Shown: positions 1 to 7,892 of the stretch, piece by piece
Position numbering within the stretch: position 1 is the stretch's first letter
Layout: each line of letters starts with the position of its first letter
Origin: Actinomycetes bacterium
GTDB taxonomy: Bacteria > Actinomycetota > UBA4738 > HRBIN12
Length of the DNA: 58,839 nucleotides
Assembly (NCBI GenBank): GCA_021155985.1
Contig: JAJNBA010000023.1
Span: 1 to 58,839 of the forward strand
Direction of reading: 5' to 3'
Translations under genes and position numbers: made by a program
Notes under the pieces: model-generated
Database searches by the model: none
What the model saw: the letters and a program-made list of their open reading frames with translations, nothing else
Told to the model about the DNA's origin: nothing

Positions 1-198
1 GGCCTCCGGTTCCTCCGGACCTCGACGGAGCCTCCACCCGACGCCTTGGACTGGGACCGCACAGAGACACCCGAAGGGTTCCTTGTCTTCACGCCGCCGC
101 GGATGCGAAAGCCCAGGACCCTCGGTCTCGAGGTGCGGGGATTCTTGACGAAGCTCCGCATCAACGCTCTCTGGAACGGCTGCGCCTTCGTGGTCTAG
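1..198 (+). CDS. C-terminal end of an unidentified protein (partial)
   Basis: The frame is open from the first base to a TAG at 196-198 and gives about 65 residues with balanced composition, including the stretches LDWDRTETPEGFLVF and RINALWNGCAFVV. It looks like the tail of a real gene whose start lies outside the window. No family is recognised. The stop is immediately followed by the end of the oppositely oriented gene at 195-422, so the two genes converge and overlap by a few bases. The call rests on composition and the tight junction only. Confidence 0.4.
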   Translation, partial: GLRFLRTSTEPPPDALDWDRTETPEGFLVFTPPRMRKPRTLGLEVRGFLTKLRINALWNGCAFVV

Positions 199-422
199 CG
201 CTCAGCTCCAGTCCCAGGTCGTTCCTCGAAGGCGTCGAGCTCCCAGTGGCTTTCGAGCAGGACATCCGTCTCGACTGAGATCGACTGCCAGTCAGCCTCG
301 ATTCGATCCTCGAGTTCCTCCTTGGTGAGACCCGGCGGACCCTCAATCGTCGTGTTGATGCTGAACTGAAAACAGGCGATCAGCTCGATCGCATACTCCG
401 ATTCATTCTCGCCCTCCGACAC
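195..422 (-). CDS. Small acidic hypothetical protein (75 aa)
   Basis: I do not recognise this 75-residue protein. It starts at a GTG (M-SEGENESEYAIEL) and contains a central segment ELIACFQFSINTTIEGPP followed by an acidic helix-like region and a tryptophan-containing stretch (EADWQSISVETDVL). The composition is strongly acidic and does not resemble an antisense shadow. It is divergent from the gene starting near 521 and converges with the partial gene at 1-198. It belongs to the lower-GC accessory segment at the left edge of the window. No signal peptide or membrane segment is visible. Confidence 0.5.
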   Translation of the reverse strand: MSEGENESEYAIELIACFQFSINTTIEGPPGLTKEELEDRIEADWQSISVETDVLLESHWELDAFEERPGTGAER

Positions 423-520
423 GGCGGGAACGTATCGATCACACCGGTGATCGTCAGATCGAATCCCCGATCGTGATGGATCTCACAGACGGCGACCTTC
501 ATGGGGATCTGACTTCAACG

Positions 521-997
521 ATGAGCACTTGGTTGATCCTCATCACTGATGGAACGGTCATCGACTACCCGCCGGAGGCGTATGACTCGCTAGACACGGC
601 GCGAGACGAAGCGCGACGATGGGCCTGGATCATCTCCGGGATGGGCTGGATTCCGATCGAAGAGTTCCCAGATGATCGTTGGACCGTTGACGACCGTAAC
701 GTTCGGCTCGTTCGTGTGGAGGGGGAGGGCGGATGGGTCGGCACCTTCTGGACTTGGGACGGCTATCCGGATCCGGAGGCAACACTCCTGGAGGATCGGA
801 CGACCGCGAGGGCTTGGGTAACCGCCACGCTCCATGACGTCCTCACTCCCGTTGCGGTCGAGGAGAACGATTGGATGATTGTTGCCAAGTTTGACCGCGG
901 CGGAGAAGAGGCATACGCCGTGGCTCACTTGCTCAAGCGGGTGGGAGGTCGGAAGGTTCTCCGAGCGGGATGTCCCCGAACTCACCAAACACGATGA
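521..997 (+). CDS. Hypothetical protein, tryptophan-rich (158 aa)
   Basis: The protein has no family I recognise. The likely start is the ATG at 521 (MSTWLILITDGTVIDY); in-frame starts also exist at 473 and 476, giving up to 174 residues, but no clear ribosome binding site separates them. The body is rich in Trp, Asp and Glu (ARRWAWIISGMGW, GTFWTWDGYPDPEATL) and looks like a compact cytosolic domain. The last 25 or so residues (after AVAHLLKR) are basic and read through the end of the convergent gene at 933-1508, a 65-bp overlap, so the true C terminus may have been lost and replaced by read-through. Confidence 0.5.
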   Translation: MSTWLILITDGTVIDYPPEAYDSLDTARDEARRWAWIISGMGWIPIEEFPDDRWTVDDRNVRLVRVEGEGGWVGTFWTWDGYPDPEATLLEDRTTARAWVTATLHDVLTPVAVEENDWMIVAKFDRGGEEAYAVAHLLKRVGGRKVLRAGCPRTHQTR

Positions 998-1508
998 CCT
1001 CTTTTTCGGAGGATTCCTCTGCCCGGATGTCCGACCTGAAGTTCACTTGGTACTGCACTCGACGGGCTTTGGTGCGTTGCTCCACCTCCTCGAGGTTGAG
1101 GAGAACCGCGAAGGGTTTGGCGTAGACGTTCGTCTTGTTCAAGACCACGAACGCGAAGCAGTACCGGGGCCCGAGTGCCTTTGCCATTGCATACTCGCGC
1201 TCCGTCGCGCCGAAGAAGAAGCCCCGCAGAGCCTGGTCGACTATTGCTTTCTTTGTTGTCTTCATCTCAATGAGTGTCAGCGTCGGGAAGTGCTCGTCGA
1301 CAGTCTCGAGTGTGATCGGTGGAGCTACGGCGGAGGTGAACACGAGATCGAATGTCTGGGTCCCGAAGGCACCTGTGATTCCGATCAGCTCGAGAATTCG
1401 CCGCTTCGTGAACAGGTCCACCAGCTGGAATCTGGCATCCCGGAGGAGGAGAGAGAGCCCCTCCTTTTCCGTGCGTGTATTGATTCCGCTCTTTTCGAAC
1501 TTGCTCAT
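933..1508 (-). CDS. PD-(D/E)XK-like hypothetical protein (191 aa)
   Basis: The protein carries an arrangement typical of the PD-(D/E)XK nuclease fold: a helical N terminus (ARFQLVDLFTKRRILELIGI), then FDLVF with an Asp, then a beta strand ending in LIEMKTTKK, which supplies the E-x-K pair, followed by a helix (ALRGFFFGATEREYAMAKAL) and a strand (YCFAFVVLN). The fold call is an inference from this motif order; there is no named family. A restriction-like or DNA-repair nuclease is possible. Codon use is less GC-rich than in most of the window, which suggests transfer. Its 3' end overlaps the convergent gene by 65 bp. Confidence 0.5.
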   Translation of the reverse strand: MSKFEKSGINTRTEKEGLSLLLRDARFQLVDLFTKRRILELIGITGAFGTQTFDLVFTSAVAPPITLETVDEHFPTLTLIEMKTTKKAIVDQALRGFFFGATEREYAMAKALGPRYCFAFVVLNKTNVYAKPFAVLLNLEEVEQRTKARRVQYQVNFRSDIRAEESSEKEVIVFGEFGDIPLGEPSDLPPA

Positions 1509-1572
1509 CGCGTTCGATGATCCCCTTGGCCCCCTCTAGGATCAAGTTGACCCATCACCAGCTGGGGGGCGC

Positions 1573-1905
1573 ATGGCCGATTGGATCGAGGTGGCGCTAG
1601 AGGCGAATCTCATCGACAGGAAGCCAACGCGGGTCATGTTCGGCGATGAGCCTGTTCTCTTGCTAGAAGCGAGTGCGGACGTGTTCGCGATTGGGAATCA
1701 GTGCACACATCAGGGCGCTGGTCTCGACAAGGGAGTCGTGAGGATCGCGGGATCTGTTAGGACCGTTACCTGTCCGGCTCACGGGAGCATGTTCAACCTC
1801 GAGACGGGCAAGCCGATGCGGCCGCCGGCCACGAAGTCCGTGCCTGTCTATGACGTGAGGATCGAGGACGGGCGCGTCTACATCCGGCCGCGAGCTAACT
1901 CCTAA
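1573..1905 (+). CDS. Rieske-type [2Fe-2S] ferredoxin-like protein
   Basis: This 110-residue protein is a stand-alone Rieske domain. The two cluster motifs are visible: QCTHQG (C-x-H) at about residues 48-53 and TCPAHGSMF (C-x-x-H) at about 75-83, 24-27 residues apart as expected. The C-terminal strands (VPVYDVRIEDGRVYIRP) complete the usual domain, whose length fits ferredoxin components of dioxygenases or NirD-like proteins. There is no membrane anchor, so it should be a soluble electron carrier. No partner oxygenase is adjacent. Its TAA stop overlaps the TAG stop of the convergent glycosylase gene. The start ATG at 1573 follows a GGGGG-rich stretch that may act as ribosome binding site. Confidence 0.85.
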   Translation: MADWIEVALEANLIDRKPTRVMFGDEPVLLLEASADVFAIGNQCTHQGAGLDKGVVRIAGSVRTVTCPAHGSMFNLETGKPMRPPATKSVPVYDVRIEDGRVYIRPRANS

Positions 1906-2781
1906 AGCTTCTCGATCGAGCGGGCTTCCATCCTGGGTCCGTAGGCGGGCGGCATGATCTGGCTCCGCTCGAGGAGCACCTGCACCCTCCCTCGCTGGCC
2001 TCGGTAGGGCTCCAGGAGCTCCAGCATCCGCTCGTCGGTCCCGCGCTCTTCTCGCGCGAGTGCCCAACCGACGATGTCGGGCAGGTGGTAGTCGCCCACC
2101 GACACCGCGTCCGGATCGCCGAGCGAGAGGCGCATGACCTCCGCTGCGGTCCAGAGGCCGATGCCCGGCATCGCTACAAGCCGGCGCCGGGCCTCGTCGA
2201 ACGGCACGTCGACGAGCGCCTCGAGCGACGCCGCCCGTGCACACACGGCTCGGATCACCTCGGCGCGGCGTCGCTCCACCCCCCACGGGTGGAACCGGTA
2301 GTACGGCACCTCGGCCACCTCCGGGCGCCGGTTCGCTCAGGGCGATCGTCATCCGACGCCACGCTCGGCGGGCCTCCATCCCCACGACCTTCTGCTCCAG
2401 GATCGCGGCGACGAGCGTTCGCACCACGTCGAGGGCCCGCGTGAGCCGAGCCGACCGGTGCTCCTTCCACATCCGCGCCATCACATCGTCGTGGGCCAAG
2501 AACGCCGACCCGTCGTCCTCCGCGCCGATCAATCCGGGCGCGTGGTCGAGCGCCAACGTGGCGCCCAAGCCCCAAGCGGTCGCCCGCACAGCGCCGTTCA
2601 TCTGTTCGAGGAACAGCGTCACAGGACCGTCCGGGGTCCGCCCGGCACGCCAGGCGACTCCTTCCTCGATCCGCATCGTGGGGTCGCCCGTTCCGCGCCG
2701 GAGCGGGAACAGCGTCCCCGCGAGGTCGTAGGGCTCCTCGATGGGGATCGAGCGGGTCACGTGATCGGTCACGAGGTTCAC
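1902..2781 (-). pseudogene. HhH-GPD DNA-3-methyladenine glycosylase, broken by a frameshift
   Basis: Two frames together encode one protein of the AlkA-like HhH-GPD family, which excises alkylated bases. The 5' part (from a GTG at 2779-2781 that overlaps the stop of the upstream gene as GTGA) gives VTRSIPIEEPYDLAGTLFPL, WRAGRTPDGPVTLFLEQM and LVAAILEQKVVGMEARRAW, the last being the usual E-Q-K-V helix. The 3' part, in another frame from about 2330, gives the helix-hairpin-helix MPGIGLWTAAEVMRLSLGD, the catalytic Asp in DAVSVGDYHLPDIVGWAL and a normal C terminus. The frame changes near 2320-2340 in the proline-rich linker, which is also shorter than usual. This is a real inactivating indel or a base-calling error; the rest is well preserved, so error is plausible. 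Confidence 0.75.
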
Positions 2782-4229
2782 GATGGGCTCGGCGAGGTCG
2801 GCGTGAGCACCGATGGGCTCGGCGAGAGCCCCACGTCCGAGGCCAGGTGGCGGGTGATCTGGAGGCTCCCGGTCTCCGGGAACTGTGTCACGACGTCCCA
2901 CGCGACCAGGTCCATCCGCCCCTCCTCGTCGGGTTGGAAGTAGAGCACCTCGGCGGAGAAGGGGACGTCGCCCTCGGCGGTGAAGCCCGTCGGGCCGGCG
3001 CCGCCGGTCGTCCCCACACGGAGGAACACGGTGCCGTCGGGCACCTCGTCGCGCGCTTCGTGGAAATGACCCGAGAGCACGAGCGGGACGAGCCCCGCGA
3101 TCTCCGCTGCCATCCGGTCATCGTGCACGAGGACGAGGTCGGGCGGCTCCGGCAGGGCGGTCACGTCGGCGAGGACCTGGTCGGCCGCGCCGGCGACCAG
3201 CTCGACGACGTCCTCGTCTCCGACGGGGGTGCCCCGTTCCTCGTTGAAGTACGGGTGACCGAGCCCGTAGACCGTGAAGCCCTCGACCTCTTCCGTGTCT
3301 CCGTCGAGTACGACGGTCCCTTCCACCCGGTCGAGGGCCTCTTGGAAGGCAGCCGAGTCGTGGTTCCCGCGGACCCAGACGTAGGGGAGTCCGAACGCGG
3401 GGATCTCCGACAGGATGAACTCCTCATCGGGCGCCCCGAACGACGTGGTGTCGCCGGTGTCCATCACGAGGTCGACGTCGAAGCTCCGGGCGAGCTCTTG
3501 CGCGAAGTCGTAGCCGAGGGTGGAGAGATGGATGTCGGAGATGTGCAGCACGCGGATCTCGTCCCCCCGCCCGAGGGGGTTGGACTCGATCGCCGCGTAC
3601 GCGCGCGCGGCGCCGGCCACCACGCGGCGCAGCTCCTCGCGGAAGTAGCCGACGCGCTCGATCGCGCCCTCGACGGGGCCGAACAGCTGCGGCACCAGCC
3701 GGAGGGAACCCGTGTAGCTCGGCGCCTGGAAGGCGGCCGCGTCGAACCCGAGTGCCGTGAACCCGACGGAGAGCAGGACGGCCGCGAGCCCGGAGACCGT
3801 GGCGCGAAGCACGAGGAGCCATCGGTTCCGGAACGCGAGCAGTCCGAGGGCCGCCGCACCCGCGATCCCCACGAGCACCACCCAGGCGGCGAAGCGACCC
3901 GCGGCGTCGAGCGTGTTCCGCTCCACCTCTGCGGCCACGGAGTCGATCCCACGCCGGAGTCCTTCCTGGAGCTGTTCGACGTCGACCTCCCGGAGCGACG
4001 CGCGGAGATGGAGCGGGGCGCCGTGCGTATCGGCGCGGACCCGGCCGAGCGGGGGAAGCGAGATGTCCGTCACGCTCCGGCCGAAGTCCGCCTCGACCTG
4101 GATCTGGAACGGCCCGGCGTCGACCGTGGTCTTCGCGAACGCCTGGAGGGCGAGGGCGGCGCCCGCGACGCCCACCAGGAGGGGCCCGACGACCGCCGCC
4201 CACCAGGCCCAGCGAGGCGAGCGCGCCAT
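2778..4229 (-). CDS. Membrane-anchored metallophosphoesterase
   Basis: This protein of about 483 residues has a calcineurin-like phosphoesterase domain in its C-terminal half with the metal-binding motifs in order: SDIHL (D-x-H), DTGDTT (G-D), RGNHD (G-N-H-D), VHDD and VLSGHFHEAR (G-H-x-H). The N-terminal half holds a transmembrane helix near residues 10-35 and further hydrophobic segments around 105-170, with an intervening soluble stretch, so it is probably membrane-bound. The substrate is unknown. The ATG at 4229 is preferred over a GTG at 4238 because a TACGGT hexamer ends 7 nt before it, the leaderless pattern seen repeatedly in this window. The broken glycosylase gene follows with a 4-nt overlap. 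Confidence 0.85.
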   Translation of the reverse strand: MARSPRWAWWAAVVGPLLVGVAGAALALQAFAKTTVDAGPFQIQVEADFGRSVTDISLPPLGRVRADTHGAPLHLRASLREVDVEQLQEGLRRGIDSVAAEVERNTLDAAGRFAAWVVLVGIAGAAALGLLAFRNRWLLVLRATVSGLAAVLLSVGFTALGFDAAAFQAPSYTGSLRLVPQLFGPVEGAIERVGYFREELRRVVAGAARAYAAIESNPLGRGDEIRVLHISDIHLSTLGYDFAQELARSFDVDLVMDTGDTTSFGAPDEEFILSEIPAFGLPYVWVRGNHDSAAFQEALDRVEGTVVLDGDTEEVEGFTVYGLGHPYFNEERGTPVGDEDVVELVAGAADQVLADVTALPEPPDLVLVHDDRMAAEIAGLVPLVLSGHFHEARDEVPDGTVFLRVGTTGGAGPTGFTAEGDVPFSAEVLYFQPDEEGRMDLVAWDVVTQFPETGSLQITRHLASDVGLSPSPSVLTPTSPSPS

Positions 4230-4292
4230 GGCGGGCACCGTAACAGCGACCCGCCGACGGCTGTCCCGCCGGCGGGCCGCTCGGATCGCCTG

Positions 4293-4790
4293 CTACGCGG
4301 CGTCCGCGGCTCGACGGATCTCCGCGATGTCGATCTTCTGCATCTGGAGCATCGCCTGCGTCGCTCGCTGTGCTCTCCCGGCGTCGAGGTCGCCGAGGAG
4401 GTCGTAGAGCTCCGTGGGGATGATCTGCCAGGACAGGCCGTACCGGTCCTTCAGCCAGCCGCACATGCTCTCCTCGCCTCCGTCGGTGAGCGCGGACCAG
4501 AGCTCGTCCACCTCTCCTTGTGTCGCACAGCTCACGACGAAGGAGATCGCGTCCGTGAACGAGTGGTCCGGACCTCCGTTCAGGGCGGTGAACTCCTGCC
4601 CCTCGACCTCGAACGCGACGGTCATGGCGGTGCCCGCCGGGGCCGGCATCCCCTCGCCGTAGCGAGCGACGTTCGTGATCTTCGACGTCCCGGGGGTGGC
4701 TCCGCTCCACTCGGTGAAGACCTTCACGTAGAACTCGGCGGCCTCCTCGGCCTTGTCGTCGTACCACAGGAACGGACTGATCTTCGACAT
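4293..4790 (-). CDS. VOC-family (PhnB/YjdN-like) protein
   Basis: The 165-residue protein begins MSKISPFLWYDDKAEEAAEFY, typical of the 3-demethylubiquinone-methyltransferase-like branch of the vicinal oxygen chelate superfamily (PhnB/YjdN type). Further family features are VEGQEFTALNGGP, the WSALTDGG helix and CGWLKDRYGLSWQIIP near residue 110. The C-terminal helix (DAGRAQRATQAMLQMQKID) is also usual for these proteins. The biochemical function of most members is unknown. It is downstream of glnA in the same orientation but separated by two strong hairpins, so it is probably transcribed on its own. Confidence 0.85.
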   Translation of the reverse strand: MSKISPFLWYDDKAEEAAEFYVKVFTEWSGATPGTSKITNVARYGEGMPAPAGTAMTVAFEVEGQEFTALNGGPDHSFTDAISFVVSCATQGEVDELWSALTDGGEESMCGWLKDRYGLSWQIIPTELYDLLGDLDAGRAQRATQAMLQMQKIDIAEIRRAADAA

Positions 4791-4923
4791 CTCGGTCCTC
4801 CTCTTCGGCCCCTGGCTGGGGCGTTCACCATCCGGTCGGAGCGGCCTCGCCGTTCTCGACATCACGCGGAGAGAAACCGTACGCCCCGGTTTGCTGGCCC
4901 GACCAGGAGGGAATCTTCCCCTC

Positions 4924-4991
4924 GGTTCCGAGGGCCATGCCTCGGAGCCGAAGGTGAACGGAGCCGGCCCCTTGGGGAAGCGGGCCGGCTC
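4924..4991 (-). terminator. Pair of hairpins ending the glnA transcript
   Basis: Just past the glnA stop, on its coding strand, lies a 10-bp perfect stem (arms 4961-4970 and 4982-4991, GAGCCGGCCC and its complement) with an 11-nt loop. It is followed by a second 10-bp stem (4924-4933 with 4940-4949, one G-U pair, 6-nt loop). No long U-run follows, so termination efficiency is uncertain. The position 27 nt after the stop codon fits a glnA terminator. Confidence 0.55.
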
Positions 4992-5017
4992 GTTCGCGTC
5001 TGGTGCTGGGTCGCGCC

Positions 5018-6448
5018 CTACACGTCGTAGTACAGGTGAAACTCGTGCGGATGCGGCCGGAGCCGGATCGCGTCGACCTCGTGGGCTCGCTTGTACTCGA
5101 TCCAGGTATCGATCACGTCCTGCGTGAACACGCCGCCTTCGAGCAGCCACTGGTGGTCGCCCTCGAGCGTGTCGAGCACCTCCTCGAGGGAGCCCGGGAC
5201 CTGCTTGACGGACGCCTTCTCCTCGGGCGGCAGGTCGTACAGGTCCTTGTCCATCGGCTCCGGCGGCTCGATCTTGTTCTTGATCCCGTCGATCCCCGCC
5301 ATCAGCATCGCGCTGAACGCCAGGTACGGGTTGCAGGCCGCATCCGGCGTGCGGAACTCCAGACGCTTCGTGGCCGGCTGCCGTGAGAACACCGGGATCC
5401 GCACGCACGCGCTGCGGTTCCGCTGCGAGTAGACGAGGTTGATGGGCGCCTCGTAGCCGGGCACGAGCCGGCGGAACGAGTTCGTCGTGGGGTTCGTGAA
5501 TGCGAGCAAGGCCGGGGCGTGCTGGAGCAGCCCGCCGATGTACCACCGGGCCATGTCCGAGATACCTGCGTAGCCGACCTCGTCCCAGAACAGGTTCTCG
5601 TCGTCCTTCCACAGGCTCTGGTGGGTGTGCATCCCAGAGCCGTTGTCCTGGAATATCGGCTTCGGCATGAACGTGACGGTCTTGCCGGCCGCCCACGCCG
5701 TGTTCTTGACGACGTACTTGTACTTCATGACGTTGTCGGCCGTCGCCAGCAGCGACCCGTAGCGCATGTCGATCTCGGCCTGGCCCGCGGTGCCCACCTC
5801 GTGGTGGTGCACCTCGATCTTGACGCCGACCTTCTCGAGGTTCAGGACCATCTGGGAGCGGAGGTCCTGGTAGTGGTCCATCGGCGGCACGGGGAAGTAG
5901 CCCTCCTTGTAGCGGGGCTTGTAGCCGAGGTTGGGGGAGTCGTCGGCGTTCTTCACGGCGCCGGAGTTCCAGACGCCTTCGGCCGCATCGATGTGGTAGT
6001 AGCCCTCGTGCTGGTTCTGGTCGAAGCGGATCGAGTCGAAGATGTAGAACTCGGCCTCCGGACCCCAGTAGGAGACGTCGGCGATGCCCGTCTGCTTCAG
6101 GTAGAGCTCGGCTTTGCGTGCGACGTAGCGGGGATCGCGTGAGTACCACTCACCGGTCACCGGGTCCTTCACGTAGCAGTGGATGTTGAGCGTGGTGTGC
6201 TGGGTGAACGGGTCGAGGTAGGCGGTGTCAGGGTCGGCGACGAGGAGCATGTCCGACTCCTGGATCTCCTGGAAGCCGCGGATCGAGGAACCGTCGAAGC
6301 CCAGGCCGTCCTCGAAGACGCCTTCGGTGAGCTCGGAGACGGGAACGGAGAAGTGTTGGGTGAGGCCCGGCAGATCGCAGAACCGCAGGTCGACGATCTC
6401 GACGTCGTTCTGCTTCGCGATCGCCAATACCTCTTTCGGCGTGGTCAC
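5018..6448 (-). CDS. glnA: Type I glutamine synthetase
   Basis: Glutamine synthetase makes glutamine from glutamate, ammonia and ATP and is the entry point for ammonium. The 476-residue length fits type I (GSI-beta). Visible signatures are [10 protein letters not shown] near residue 50, the metal-ligand segment [11 protein letters not shown] near 130, the ATP-binding [10 protein letters not shown] near 340 and [20 protein letters not shown] near 360. The tyrosine that GlnE adenylylates in this family is preserved in DLYDLPPEE near 398, so activity is probably controlled covalently as well as transcriptionally. The gene lies downstream of the GlnR-like regulator gene, separated by about 400 bp that contains a GlnR-box-like element. 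Confidence 0.97.
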   Translation of the reverse strand: MTTPKEVLAIAKQNDVEIVDLRFCDLPGLTQHFSVPVSELTEGVFEDGLGFDGSSIRGFQEIQESDMLLVADPDTAYLDPFTQHTTLNIHCYVKDPVTGEWYSRDPRYVARKAELYLKQTGIADVSYWGPEAEFYIFDSIRFDQNQHEGYYHIDAAEGVWNSGAVKNADDSPNLGYKPRYKEGYFPVPPMDHYQDLRSQMVLNLEKVGVKIEVHHHEVGTAGQAEIDMRYGSLLATADNVMKYKYVVKNTAWAAGKTVTFMPKPIFQDNGSGMHTHQSLWKDDENLFWDEVGYAGISDMARWYIGGLLQHAPALLAFTNPTTNSFRRLVPGYEAPINLVYSQRNRSACVRIPVFSRQPATKRLEFRTPDAACNPYLAFSAMLMAGIDGIKNKIEPPEPMDKDLYDLPPEEKASVKQVPGSLEEVLDTLEGDHQWLLEGGVFTQDVIDTWIEYKRAHEVDAIRLRPHPHEFHLYYDV

Positions 6449-6852
6449 GTGCGATGCACCCCCTGTGCTGGTCGGCTGGCCGATGGCGGCTGGTGGCTGT
6501 CGGGGCCAAGAGTAGGGGCCGCCGAGAAGGCCGCGGTTCCGGGGGCGTTAACTCTGCGTGAACATGGCCAGGGCCGGCGACCGCGGGCGGCGTGAGCCGC
6601 CACGGGCACCGGCCCGGGCTTGCGAGCGGAGCGGGAGCCGCGACCGAGGGGATGAGGCGTCCCGAGGGGGAGGGGACTGAGCCGCTCCCGCCCTGCTCTT
6701 GTTGTGTCCCCATCATCGGCGGCGAGGTCCCCTCGAGAGCAGGGCCCGGCGGTGTCATTTCCTCCTGGCGCCCCGTGGCTAGGTCTTCCGCGGGGCTCGG
6801 TCCGGAAGGCTTCCCCCGGGCACGCCCGTGGGCGGCCCCGTCCGGTGGCCCC
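6449..6852 (-). promoter_or_regulatory. glnR-glnA intergenic region with a candidate GlnR box
   Basis: These 404 bp hold no convincing gene. At 6547-6563 two similar half-sites occur 11 bp apart (plus strand GTTAAC, 5 bp, GTGAAC), which fits the established GlnR half-site pattern GTnAC-N6-GAAAC with mismatches at the outer positions. It lies about 100 bp before the glnA start. A TACTCT hexamer at about 6511-6516 on the coding strand could be the -10 element. The rest contains GC-rich inverted repeats, for example an 8-bp perfect arm pair 6631-6638 with 6684-6691, of unknown meaning. The GlnR-box call is an inference from spacing and partial match. Confidence 0.4.
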
Positions 6853-7518
6853 TCAGGCGTCCTGTTCGGCTGCCCGGTAGCCGACGCTCCGCACCGTCTC
6901 GATCAGGTGCTCGTGCTCGGGACCGAGCTTCGATCGCAGGCGACGGACGTGGACGTCGACGGTTCTGGTACCCCCGTAGAAGTCGTAGCCCCAGACCTCG
7001 CGGAGCAGCGACGGCCGGGTGAAGACGCGACCGGGACGCTGAGCCAGGAATCGGAGGAGCTCGAACTCCTTGAACGTGAGGTCGAGCGGACGGCCGGACG
7101 CGGTGACGCGGTAAGACTCGGTGTCGATCGCGAGGGCGCCGAGGCGGATCACGGTGCCGTCGCCCGCTCCGGCGCGGCGTCGGAGCATCGCCAGGCGCAC
7201 CCGCAGCTCGGCCGCCGGCGCGCCTGGGTAGACGAGCTCGTCGGCCACCTCGTGCCACGGGTACCGCTCGAGGGTATCCCGCTCCACGATCACGGCCGCC
7301 GGGACCCGCGCGTCACGCTCGCGGAGCGCCCTGAGGACGGAGAAGGCCTGGGGGGCGTTCTCGGCGGCGTCGACGAGGATCGCCTCGGGCTCGAGCTCCA
7401 GTACGTGCTCCAGCGAGGCCGAGGAGAGGGGCTCGACCTTCAGGTCGGGGGCGACCTCGGGGAGAGCGGGACAGGCCACGTGGAGCGATCTGTCGCTCAG
7501 CAAGGCAAGGAAGGACAT
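6853..7518 (-). CDS. glnR: GlnR-like orphan OmpR-family response regulator
   Basis: The 221-residue protein has a degenerate receiver domain (residues about 1-110; MSFLALLSDR, EAILVDAAENAP) and a C-terminal winged helix of OmpR type. The DNA-binding part (LDLTFKEFELLRFLAQRPGR, EVWGYDFYGGTRTVDVHVRR, LIETVRSVGYR) is almost identical in layout to actinobacterial GlnR, the atypical regulator of nitrogen genes. As in GlnR, the receiver lacks an obvious acidic phosphorylation pocket. No sensor kinase gene is adjacent. The position directly upstream of glnA supports a nitrogen role. The close PhoP/RegX-type relatives share the same C-terminal motif, so the symbol is likely rather than certain. Confidence 0.75.
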   Translation of the reverse strand: MSFLALLSDRSLHVACPALPEVAPDLKVEPLSSASLEHVLELEPEAILVDAAENAPQAFSVLRALRERDARVPAAVIVERDTLERYPWHEVADELVYPGAPAAELRVRLAMLRRRAGAGDGTVIRLGALAIDTESYRVTASGRPLDLTFKEFELLRFLAQRPGRVFTRPSLLREVWGYDFYGGTRTVDVHVRRLRSKLGPEHEHLIETVRSVGYRAAEQDA

Positions 7519-7612
7519 CTTCGGCTCCTTCGGGCACGATATCCGTTCGGCATCGCCCTCGGTAGGCTTCAGCCGCGATGGAGCGGGGACCGAGCCAGAG
7601 ATGGTGCCGGAG

Positions 7613-7873
7613 ATGGTGAAGGTGCGGCTGTTCGCCGCGCTCAGAGAGCTCGCGGGCGCCTCCGAGGTGGAGGCGGATGGACGCACGGCCGGGGAGGTGG
7701 CGGACGCCCTGTCCGCCCGGTTCGGCGAGCGATTCGGGCAGATCGCGGCCGTCGGCTCCCTCGTGGTGAACGGCGAGCGGGCCTCCCGGGGCACGCCGGT
7801 TGCCGAAGGCGACGAGGTCGCGCTCCTCCCCCCGGTCTCGGGCGGAGCCCCCGCGCGCAACTCGCCGGTCTGA
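7613..7873 (+). CDS. MoaD/ThiS-family sulfur-carrier-like protein with C-terminal extension
   Basis: The 86-residue protein has the ubiquitin-like beta-grasp pattern of MoaD and ThiS: MVKVRLFAALRELAG at the start, VVNGERASRG near residue 51 and EGDEVALLPPVSGG at 65-78. In MoaD, ThiS and CysO the di-glycine must be the C terminus so it can be adenylated and loaded with sulfur. Here eight more residues (APARNSPV) follow GG. Either the tail is removed by a protease, as known for some homologues cleaved by JAMM enzymes, or the protein no longer carries sulfur. Start may be 7601 or 7613. Sulfate assimilation genes lie 1 kb downstream. Confidence 0.8.
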   Translation: MVKVRLFAALRELAGASEVEADGRTAGEVADALSARFGERFGQIAAVGSLVVNGERASRGTPVAEGDEVALLPPVSGGAPARNSPV

Positions 7874-7892
7874 GGCATACTTCCTGGACCTC

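Noticed and set aside
2847-5030. Very long plus-strand open frame (over 700 codons) opposite the phosphoesterase and VOC genes
   Set aside because: It is rich in Arg, Gly and Pro, has no recognisable domain and mirrors two well-supported genes; long antisense frames are expected at this GC content.
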